Both the position numbers and the translations under genes were made by a program. This document shows, one piece after another, positions 56,025-62,681 of a stretch of 64,000 bases of DNA. Numbering within the stretch: position 1 is the first letter of the stretch; each line of letters starts with the position of its first letter. The DNA is from Gemmatimonadota bacterium (GTDB lineage Bacteria; Gemmatimonadota; Gemmatimonadetes; Gemmatimonadales; GWC2-71-9), in assembly GCA_016713785.1 (NCBI GenBank), contig JADJOM010000003.1, forward strand, positions 1,445,501-1,509,500, in the 5' to 3' direction. A model generated the notes under the pieces. That model ran no database searches and was not told the DNA's origin. It was given only the letters and a program-made list of their open reading frames with translations.

Positions 56025-56621
56025 TCAGCCCTGCCGCCCCACCCACCAGCCGCCGGCCGCCCCCAGGAGCTCGAACCCCGGGAGCGCCGGCGGTTCGCCG
56101 TGCCCGACCGCGCGGAGTCCCGGCAGCACCGCCCCGACCCCGGCCGCCATCCACCCCTCCGCATCGGCCCAGGGCCGCCCGAGCACGATGCCCCGCAGGG
56201 ACCGCGCCTTGAGCGGCAGGCGGGGCGACCGCAAGACACTCGTCGCGGCCGCGGGAAGCGGCACCCCGGGGGGATTGACCAGCGCCAGGTGCACCCCGGG
56301 CAGCAGCCCGGCCAGCGCGTCGGCGGCGGCGGCCGCCTCCCCCACCAGCCCGACGTATCCCCCCGGCCCCTCGAGGCCCAGGAAGGCGTGCAATGCCGAC
56401 GCCGGCGGCTGGTCGGCGGCCGCGCCCGGGGCCGGCATGGGCGGCAGCGGATCGCCGAACCGTACGACGCCGGCGGTGATCGGGTACTCGGCCTGGCAGA
56501 CCGGGCAGCCCAGCAGCCCCTCGAGCACCCGCCGACCGTCCATCCGGTGCGGGATCAGCACCAGGAAGGACTCGGGGTGCTCCGCGGGGCAGCGGAGATG
56601 ATCGGTGAGTTCGATGAACAT
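56025..56621 (-). CDS. Trm112-like zinc-ribbon protein
   Basis: The 198-residue protein starts at 56621. The first 60 residues hold a Trm112-like fold (DHLRCPAEHPESFL ... GCPVCQAEYPI) with paired Cys. The rest is Pro/Gly/Ala-rich with a helical stretch and no recognised domain. Trm112 proteins activate methyltransferases, but the family is broad. It lies 9 nt upstream of the M23 gene on the same strand. Confidence 0.55.
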   Translation of the reverse strand: MFIELTDHLRCPAEHPESFLVLIPHRMDGRRVLEGLLGCPVCQAEYPITAGVVRFGDPLPPMPAPGAAADQPPASALHAFLGLEGPGGYVGLVGEAAAAADALAGLLPGVHLALVNPPGVPLPAAATSVLRSPRLPLKARSLRGIVLGRPWADAEGWMAAGVGAVLPGLRAVGHGEPPALPGFELLGAAGGWWVGRQG

Positions 56622-56630
56622 CGGCGGGCC

Positions 56631-58223
56631 CTACGGGCGGAAGACCACCCAGGTGAGCTTGCCGGCCTCCACCGTGACGCGGCGGTAGACCTTCTTCCCC
56701 CCGATGTCGACGCCGAGGACCCAGGATCCGGGTGGCACGTCGCTGACGGCGAAGTGCTCGCCGTAGAGCGGATGGGGGTGCGCCTTGTCACCGTAGGTCT
56801 CGGCGTAGACGTACGGCGTCTCCGCCGGTTCCGGCTTGGCGAGCCCGTAGATGCGCGCCTGGGGCACCGGCTGGCCGGCGGCGTCGAAGACCTGGCCCGC
56901 CACGATCCCGGTGCCAGCCAGCGGCTCGATCCACAGCTCGGGGTTGGTGGTGAAGGCCGGGAAGCGCTCCAGCGAGTCCACGACCTCCCGGACGTCCTCG
57001 CCAGGCAGCGGGACGGTATGCACCTCGAGGTGGAGGTGATCGTTGGTGGCGCGGCCGGTGTTGCCCACGAGCGAGATCACCTGGCCGGCCTGCACCCGGT
57101 CGCCCACCTTCACCTTGAGCGCGCTGTTGTGATAGTACACGCTGAAGATCCGGCGCGGGCCGGTGGGGGCGACCAGGATGCTGTCGTGGCGGATGGCCAC
57201 GGTGAGCGCACCCTGCTCCGCCGGGCCCGCGTACACCACGCGGCCGTCGCTGATGGCGTGCACCGCCGTGCCGTCGGGGTTGTTGAACTCCACCCCCTGG
57301 TGCTGCTGGAAGTTCCCGCCCATCGTGGACCCGTACCGGTAGGTCTGGTCGATCTGGGGGTTGTCGGTGCGCTCGATGGGCCGGCGGTACCAGGTGGTCC
57401 GGGGGAAGCGCGGCGCCTCCCCGGTCTTCGGGGCGGTGCGCAGGCAGGGCAAGGTGTCGGCGACGGGACGCAGCCCGCAGGGGGAGCCGCGCCAGGGGAC
57501 CCCGTTGAGGAGGAAGCGATTGCGGGGCGCGAAGGCGGCGGACGGCACCGCTTCCGCGCCCCAGCCGGTGAGGCCGAGGGCCAGCCGCTCGTTCCCCTTG
57601 AGGGTGGTGAGCAGGATGCCCCGCCGGCGGTCCAGCCCGATGCGCCGGATGTACTCGTTGCCGAGGACGGTGAGGGCGGTGTCGGCCGGGCCGCGGGCCG
57701 CGGGACCGGTGCGGTCGGTGAAGGCCATCCAGTGCTGGCCGTCGTCGGTGGTCATCTGCACGCCGTCGGCGGTGCCCACCCAGACGGTGTCGCCGCGGAC
57801 CACGATGCCATCGGGCGCCACGTACTGCCACTGGGGCCCGAGCTGGGTGAAGGTCCAGTTGGTCCAGGTCTGGCCGTCGTCGGTGGAGAGGCCCCAGCCG
57901 TTGCCCACGGTGCCGTACCAGATCTCGCCGCGGGGCCCGAAGGCGAAGGCGTGGACGAAATCCCAGGAGATGCTGCTACCGGTGGTATCGTGCCGGACCT
58001 GCTCCCACGCCGTGGCGCCGGGCCGCAGCCGGAAAATGCCCTCGCCATACGTGCCCACCCAGAGCCCGCCGCGGGGGTCGCGGGTGACGGCGAGCACCGG
58101 CATGCCGAAGCCGGTCGGGTCGGGCAGACGCGGCAACGCCTGGCCGGCGAGGGTCGGGGCGGCGAGCAGGAGCGCGGCGAGCACGGCGGCCGGGGCCGGA
58201 GCCGGGCGGCGGAAGCGACGCAT
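56631..58223 (-). CDS. Exported propeller + M23-type peptidase
   Basis: A 530-residue protein with a signal peptide (start ATG at 58223). The N-terminal half is a WD/BNR-like propeller with repeated GGLWVGTYGEGIFR and DDGQTWTNWTF strands. The second half is an M23 peptidoglycan-endopeptidase-like domain with HQGVEFNNPDGTAVHAISDG and NDHLHLEVH. The first metal His is there, but the usual Asp of HxxxD is Glu. A C-terminal beta domain follows. Cell-wall cleavage is the family role; activity of this variant is uncertain. Confidence 0.8.
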   Translation of the reverse strand: MRRFRRPAPAPAAVLAALLLAAPTLAGQALPRLPDPTGFGMPVLAVTRDPRGGLWVGTYGEGIFRLRPGATAWEQVRHDTTGSSISWDFVHAFAFGPRGEIWYGTVGNGWGLSTDDGQTWTNWTFTQLGPQWQYVAPDGIVVRGDTVWVGTADGVQMTTDDGQHWMAFTDRTGPAARGPADTALTVLGNEYIRRIGLDRRRGILLTTLKGNERLALGLTGWGAEAVPSAAFAPRNRFLLNGVPWRGSPCGLRPVADTLPCLRTAPKTGEAPRFPRTTWYRRPIERTDNPQIDQTYRYGSTMGGNFQQHQGVEFNNPDGTAVHAISDGRVVYAGPAEQGALTVAIRHDSILVAPTGPRRIFSVYYHNSALKVKVGDRVQAGQVISLVGNTGRATNDHLHLEVHTVPLPGEDVREVVDSLERFPAFTTNPELWIEPLAGTGIVAGQVFDAAGQPVPQARIYGLAKPEPAETPYVYAETYGDKAHPHPLYGEHFAVSDVPPGSWVLGVDIGGKKVYRRVTVEAGKLTWVVFRP

Positions 58224-58252
58224 CAGGGGAGCCACGGGACCATCCTGGGAAG

Positions 58253-58966
58253 TCAGCTGCCGGGATCCACCGGCGTCGGCGCGAGGCGCAGCCACTCGAC
58301 GGTGGCGTGGGCGGGCCGGGTGGCCACAAACGCCACCGCCTCGGCGACATCCTCGGCGCGCAGCATCAGGGCGCGGCGGAGGTAGCCGGGCCGGGCGTCG
58401 GGATCGAAGGGATCCCAGATCGGGGTGTCGGTGGACCCGGGGGAGATGAGGGAAAAGCGCACCCCGGTGCCGCGATACTCGGCGGCGAGCGCCTCGTGCA
58501 GGCCGCGCACCCCGAACTTGCTCGCGGTGTAGGCCGCGTTGTCGGGAAAGCCCCGGTGGTCGCAGGTGCTCCCGATGGTGATATGCAACCCGCCGGCGCC
58601 GCCGCGCATGGCGGGCAGCAGCCCCTGGGCCAGCAGGAAGGGGGCCCGGATGTTGAGGTTGAGCTGCTGCTCGAGCTCCGCCGGGTCGGTCATCTCGAAC
58701 GGCTTGAGCACGAACAGGCCGGCGTTCTGGACGATGACCGCGGGGGTGCCCCACTCGGTGAGGATCCGGGTGGTGGTGCGGACGATCTCGTCGGTCCGGG
58801 CCAGGTCACAGGTCAGGTCGCGGAACGGCCCGTGGGTGCCCTCGCCCAGGGAGCGGGAGAGCCGCACCACCGTGGCGCCGGCCGCAGCGAGGGCGGCGGC
58901 GCTGGCGGCGCCGATCCCCCGGCTGGCGCCGGTGACCACCGCGAGCCGGCCCTCGAGGGGCTTCAC
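58253..58966 (-). CDS. Short-chain dehydrogenase (sepiapterin-reductase-like candidate)
   Basis: A 237-residue SDR started at the GTG at 58966 that overlaps the folE stop. Nucleotide-binding motif TGASRGIGAA, NAG motif VIVQNAGLF, and catalytic Ser, Tyr and Lys in ITIGSTCDHRG and AAYTASKFG. The overlap with folE and ptpS suggests it acts on a pterin, for example as a sepiapterin reductase, but the substrate cannot be read from sequence. It is the last gene of the three-gene operon. Confidence 0.8.
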   Translation of the reverse strand: MKPLEGRLAVVTGASRGIGAASAAALAAAGATVVRLSRSLGEGTHGPFRDLTCDLARTDEIVRTTTRILTEWGTPAVIVQNAGLFVLKPFEMTDPAELEQQLNLNIRAPFLLAQGLLPAMRGGAGGLHITIGSTCDHRGFPDNAAYTASKFGVRGLHEALAAEYRGTGVRFSLISPGSTDTPIWDPFDPDARPGYLRRALMLRAEDVAEAVAFVATRPAHATVEWLRLAPTPVDPGS

Positions 58967-59568
58967 TCGCCCCCCCGTCCATAGACGAGGCGGAGGAACT
59001 CCTCGCGACTGCGGATGTCGCTGCGGAAGATGCCGCGCACCGCGCTGGTGACGGTGCGGGAGTTCTGCTTCTCGACGCCGCGCATGGCCATGCAGAGGTG
59101 GGTCGCCTCGATCAGCACGCCGACGCCGTGCGGTTCCAGCACTTCCATGATGGCGTCGGCGATCTGGTCGGTGAGCCGCTCCTGTACCTGCAGGCGCCGG
59201 GCGAAGATCTCGACCAGGCGGGGCAGCTTGGAGAGGCCGACGATCCGCCCGTTGGGGATGTAGGCCACGTGGGCCCGGCCGAAGAACGGCAGCATGTGGT
59301 GCTCGCACAGCGAATACAGCTCGATGTCGCGCACCAGGATCATGCTGTTGTGCTCTTCCTCGAAGAGCGCATCGCCGACGGCGTCCATCACCGACAGGCC
59401 GTAGCCGCGGGTGAGCCAGCGGAAGGCCTTCTCGACCCGCTCCGGTGTCTTGACCAGTCCCTCGCGCTTGGGGTCCTCCCCCAGCGCGGCGAGGATGTGG
59501 CGCACCTCGGCCTGGAAGGGGGTGGTGCGGGCGCGCCGGGCCGCCCTAGCGGCCTTCGTAGTCGACAT
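58963..59568 (-). CDS. folE: GTP cyclohydrolase I
   Basis: A 201-residue enzyme that turns GTP into dihydroneopterin triphosphate. Zn ligands are in LCEHHMLPFFG and HLCMAMRG; GDALFEEEHNSMILV and KLPRLVEIFARRLQVQE are typical. It overlaps ptpS/queD by 23 nt and the SDR by GTGA, so the three are one transcript. Confidence 0.96.
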   Translation of the reverse strand: MSTTKAARAARRARTTPFQAEVRHILAALGEDPKREGLVKTPERVEKAFRWLTRGYGLSVMDAVGDALFEEEHNSMILVRDIELYSLCEHHMLPFFGRAHVAYIPNGRIVGLSKLPRLVEIFARRLQVQERLTDQIADAIMEVLEPHGVGVLIEATHLCMAMRGVEKQNSRTVTSAVRGIFRSDIRSREEFLRLVYGRGGE

Positions 59569-59959
59569 AATTCCGGGGGGTCTCCCAGAGCCGGATCCGC
59601 AGGGCCAGGTCGGCGGGAACCGACGGCCGCAGCACGTCCCAGCAGTAGATCGCGATGTGCTCGGCGGTGGGATTCACCGCGCGGAAGTGGGCCACGTCGA
59701 GGTTCAGGTTGCGGTGATCGAGGTGGTCGAGCAGCTTTTCCTCGGCCAGCCGCTTCAGTACGTTGATGTCGAGCACGTAGCCGGTCTCGGCGGCCACCGG
59801 CCCCGTCACGGTGATGTCCAGCTCGTAGTTGTGCCCGTGGTAGTTCGGGTTGGCGCACACCCCGAACATCCGCGTGTTCCAGTCCTCAGGGTACGCGGGA
59901 TTGTACAGCCGGTGCGCGGCATTGAAGTGCACCCGGCGGGTGACGCTGACGATCGGCAT
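59546..59959 (-). CDS. 6-pyruvoyltetrahydropterin / 6-carboxytetrahydropterin synthase
   Basis: A 137-residue T-fold protein started at the ATG at 59959 (MPIVSVTRRVHFNAAHRL). Zn-binding His are in HFNAAH and NYHGHNYELDI, and the catalytic Cys is in FGVCANPNYHGH. This layout is shared by PTPS (biopterin) and QueD (queuosine). The adjacent folE and SDR favour pterin synthesis; no other queuosine genes are near. The leader of this gene carries the structured RNA described separately. Confidence 0.88.
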   Translation of the reverse strand: MPIVSVTRRVHFNAAHRLYNPAYPEDWNTRMFGVCANPNYHGHNYELDITVTGPVAAETGYVLDINVLKRLAEEKLLDHLDHRNLNLDVAHFRAVNPTAEHIAIYCWDVLRPSVPADLALRIRLWETPRNYVDYEGR

Positions 59960-60050
59960 GCGACTGGTTCCGTCCCCGGGGAACGCGGATGGCTGGAAGA
60001 TGGCGCACCCGGGACGCGGGTCAAGGCGGCCGGCCACAGCCTTGAACAAC

Positions 60051-60081
60051 GGGGGCACCGGCCACTGGGACCGGTGCCCCC
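60051..60081 (-). terminator. Intrinsic terminator of the leader RNA
   Basis: A perfect 11-bp stem (GGGGGCACCGG / CCGGTGCCCCC) with a 9-nt loop, followed on the minus strand by GTTGTTC. It lies just after the 3 prime end of the structured RNA and 91 nt before the ptpS/queD start, so transcripts may either stop here or read into the pterin operon. Confidence 0.75.
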
Positions 60082-60256
60082 GGGACAGAACTGGGCAGCG
60101 CCGAAGAGGTTTATTGAAGCCCGACGAAGAAATGTGGCACCCTCACCAGGTCGTCTGTCTTCCCCCCGAGGGGGCGTGGCATCAGACTCGGTATCTGGGC
60201 CCCTCACCGGACCTGTTGGCTCAATAACGTGGTTCCTCGACGCCACCCTCTGTCCC
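60082..60256 (-). ncRNA. Structured RNA candidate (about 175 nt)
   Basis: Minus-strand transcript from GGGACAGAGGG (5 prime, 60256) to TTCTGTCCC (3 prime, 60082). The ends pair in 8 bp. A further 15 bp (GGGUGGCGUCGAGGA with UCUUCGGCGCUGCCC) follow after a 3-nt bulge; four of these pairs are G-U wobbles that would be A-C mismatches on the other strand. Next come UUAUUGA/UCAAUAA plus GCC/GGC, then an inner part with CAGGUC/GACCUG, GUCUG/CAGAC and a CCCCC-GGGGG hairpin. No reading frame accounts for it. The layout (promoter, long closing stem, terminator) resembles 6S RNA or a riboswitch leader; I cannot match it to a named family. Confidence 0.7.
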
Positions 60257-60257
60257 G

Positions 60258-60286
60258 AAGATAGGACCCGGTCCACGGACCGTCAA
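60258..60286 (-). promoter_or_regulatory. Promoter of the leader RNA / pterin operon
   Basis: TTGACG (60286-60281) and TATCTT (60263-60258), separated by exactly 17 nt, match the sigma-70 pattern in five and four of six positions. The start would be about 60251, at or just inside the first pairing segment of the RNA. The spacer is otherwise GC-rich. This 341-nt divergent gap (59960-60300) has no reading frame that looks like a protein. Confidence 0.65.
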
Positions 60287-60300
60287 CAAACCCGAGGCGC

Positions 60301-60468
60301 ATGACCATGGCACTCCCGCTGGTGGGCGCGATCGTCGCGCTGCTGGTCTGGATCGTCGTCACGTTCCTGTATCCGCTGGGCCCCGCCGCGACGGTGCTGC
60401 ACCTGCTGCTGGGTGCCGCCGGGGTGCTGTTCGTGCGCTGGTGGGCGCTGCGCCAGCCCGGCCGATGA
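60301..60468 (+). CDS. Small two-helix membrane protein (55 aa)
   Basis: ATG at 60301 (MTMALPLVGAIVALLVWIVV). Two membrane helices separated by a Pro-Leu-Gly turn, then a basic end (RWWALRQPGR). The stop overlaps the ATG of the AI-2E transporter gene (ATGA), so the two are translated together. It may be a small partner subunit or simply a coupled membrane gene; no family recognised. Confidence 0.6.
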   Translation: MTMALPLVGAIVALLVWIVVTFLYPLGPAATVLHLLLGAAGVLFVRWWALRQPGR

Positions 60469-61700
60469 CCGGCCCCGCGCCCGGTCGCGACACGCTCCCC
60501 GCCGTGCTGGGCGGGATGATGTACGTCCTGCTGCTCGTCACGCTGCGGGAGATCCTCGCCCCGCCCCTGGTGCTGCCGCTGGCGCTGCTGGCGCTGTGGC
60601 CCCTCCGGGACCGGCCGGGGGTGCGCGTGGCGATGGGCATCGCGGTGGCCCTCACGCTGGTGTGGGGCCTCAAGCTCTACGGTGGGCTGCTGGGGCCGTT
60701 CCTGCTGGCGCTCGCCGTGGCCTACCTCCTGGCCCCCCTCGTGGCCCGGCTGGAGCAGCGGCGGATCGGCCGCGGGACGGCGATCCTGCTGGTGGCGCTG
60801 CCCCCGATCCTCGGACTGGCGCTGCTCGCGGCGCTGGCGGGGCCGCAGGTATGGAACCAGGCGGTGACGCTGGTCTCGGCGCTGCCGCGGTTCGCGACCA
60901 CCCTGATGAGCTTCGTCACCACCCTCCGCACCCGGCTCGAGGGCCTCCCGTTCCTGACCGCGGCGCAGCGTGACTGGCTGCACACCCTCGACGCGCAGCA
61001 ACTCGCCGCCCTGCTGCAGGAGAATGCCGACGGCCTGCTGCGCGCCCTGGCCGAGTGGGGCCTCGCCTTCGGCCGCCGGCTGGGGACGCTGCTCGGCTTC
61101 CTCGGCTACCTCGTGGTGACCCCCGTGGTGGCGTTCTACCTGCTCCGCGACTGGCGGCCGCTGCTCGGCTTCCTCGAAGACCTGATCCCGCCCACCCGGC
61201 GGCCCGCGCTGGTGGCGTTCATCGAGGAATACGATGGCTCGCTGGGCAAGTTCTTCCGAGGCCAGCTGATCGAGGCCACGCTGGTGGGCATTCTCACCGG
61301 GACGGGCCTCGCCGTGCTCGGCGTGCCGAGCGCGCTGCTCATCGGGGTGATCGCCGGCCTCTGCAACCTGGTCCCCTACATCGGCATCGCCATCTCGGCC
61401 ATCCCGGCGCTGGTGGTGGCCCTCACCATGGACGATCCGGTCGGCGGCCTGCTGCGGGTGGGCGGGGTGTTCCTGGTGGTGCAGTTCATCGACGGGTCGG
61501 TCACCGGCCCGCGCATCGTGGGCGGCTCGGTGGGGCTGCATCCAGTGGTGACCATGCTGGCGCTGGCGTTCGGCGGGGCGATGCTCGGCTTCGCGGGGCT
61601 GCTGCTGGCGGTGCCGCTGGCCGTCCTGCTCAAGATGCTGGGGAGCCGGCTCCTGGTCCGCTACCGGCAAAGCGCGGTCTACGCGGGCGGCACGGGGTAG
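60465..61700 (+). CDS. AI-2E family transporter (PerM/YdiK type)
   Basis: A 411-residue protein from the ATG at 60465. About eight membrane helices, with the family's central soluble domain between helix 3 and helix 4 (QVWNQAVTLVSALPRFATTL ... LLQENADGLL) and the conserved VVTPVVAFYLLRDW and PYIGIAISAIPALVVAL segments. Members include AI-2 exporters (TqsA) and sodium/proton antiporters. Which substrate applies is unknown. Confidence 0.9.
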   Translation: MTGPAPGRDTLPAVLGGMMYVLLLVTLREILAPPLVLPLALLALWPLRDRPGVRVAMGIAVALTLVWGLKLYGGLLGPFLLALAVAYLLAPLVARLEQRRIGRGTAILLVALPPILGLALLAALAGPQVWNQAVTLVSALPRFATTLMSFVTTLRTRLEGLPFLTAAQRDWLHTLDAQQLAALLQENADGLLRALAEWGLAFGRRLGTLLGFLGYLVVTPVVAFYLLRDWRPLLGFLEDLIPPTRRPALVAFIEEYDGSLGKFFRGQLIEATLVGILTGTGLAVLGVPSALLIGVIAGLCNLVPYIGIAISAIPALVVALTMDDPVGGLLRVGGVFLVVQFIDGSVTGPRIVGGSVGLHPVVTMLALAFGGAMLGFAGLLLAVPLAVLLKMLGSRLLVRYRQSAVYAGGTG

Positions 61701-61712
61701 CGGCGCCGGGGA

Positions 61713-62681
61713 TCAGATCTCCCAGTTGGACCAGACCACCGCGCCGGGCACCACGGCCACTTCCGCGTGCTGGGCCAGGGTCATCCGCAGGTCGGTCCAG
61801 TGGGTCCGGTAGCCGAGGTGGACCAGCCGCAGGTAGGCCTCGCTGAAGGCGGTCTGGCAGCGGAAGGTGACCCGCCGGATGTCGGCGGCGAGCGCCGCCG
61901 CCTCGAGCCCCGCGACCAGCTTCTCGAAGGCGTCGAGGTCTCCCGCCACCAGCTTGAGCACCCGGAGCTCGTCCTGCGGCCGCCCGGCCGCGAGGGCGGC
62001 GGTGTGGAAGAGCGCGAAGCCGCGGAGCGCGCCCGCGGGCTCCCGCTGCAGCAGGGTATCGCCGATGCGGAGGTCGGCGGTGATGCTGAGTTCGCGGGAG
62101 AGGTCGGTACCGGCCTGGAGCCGGCCGGTGAGGTCGCGGCACTCCCGCAGGCGCTCGGCCCGCGCCGGGCCGGCGGTGGAGAGCACCTCCGGATGGAGCA
62201 CCGGCCGCCGCGGCAGGTCCCGCACCAGGGTGACGGTCATGTGCCGGGGGACGAAGCCCAGCCGGCTGTAGAACCCGATGTTCTCGATGGTCCGCGGCAT
62301 GGTCTCGAGGCCGATGGTCCTCGCGCCCCGGTCCTTGAGCCAGGCGAGGCCCGCGAGCAGCATGGTCTTGCCGAGGCCGGCGCCCTGCCGGTCGGGACGG
62401 ACCGCGAGCGGGCCCATCCAGCCCTCGCGGCCCGACAGGTGGGCCATGTTGAAGGCGCAGAGCTCGCCATCGGCGTCGCGCCAGATCATGGCGCCATCGC
62501 CCGCGTCATCCACCGCGTAGCGCCAGATCACGGGATTGAGGTGCGGGACCCGCACCCCGCTCATCCCGTCGCGGCGGTAGCGGTCGGTGAACGCCTCCGA
62601 GAAGACGCGATTGAGCGCCTCGACATCGCGCATGGTGGGCCGCTCGGGGCCGACGACATCACGTTCAGGCAGCCAGGCCAT
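61713..62681 (-). CDS. GNAT-family acetyltransferase
   Basis: Started at the ATG at 62681 (MAWLPERDVVGPERPT), which overlaps the end of the SbcC-like gene by 17 nt; 322 residues. The N-terminal half is a GNAT domain with acetyl-CoA loop VRPDRQGAGLGKTML and ENIGFYSRLGFVP. The second half looks like a divergent repeat of the fold with LLQREPAGALRGFALFH. The acceptor is unknown. Confidence 0.85.
   Translation of the reverse strand: MAWLPERDVVGPERPTMRDVEALNRVFSEAFTDRYRRDGMSGVRVPHLNPVIWRYAVDDAGDGAMIWRDADGELCAFNMAHLSGREGWMGPLAVRPDRQGAGLGKTMLLAGLAWLKDRGARTIGLETMPRTIENIGFYSRLGFVPRHMTVTLVRDLPRRPVLHPEVLSTAGPARAERLRECRDLTGRLQAGTDLSRELSITADLRIGDTLLQREPAGALRGFALFHTAALAAGRPQDELRVLKLVAGDLDAFEKLVAGLEAAALAADIRRVTFRCQTAFSEAYLRLVHLGYRTHWTDLRMTLAQHAEVAVVPGAVVWSNWEI

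Noticed and set aside
59806..60276. Protein frames across the gap upstream of the pterin operon
   Set aside because: They are Pro/Arg/Gly-rich, lack starts with ribosome-binding sites and coincide with the paired RNA segments.
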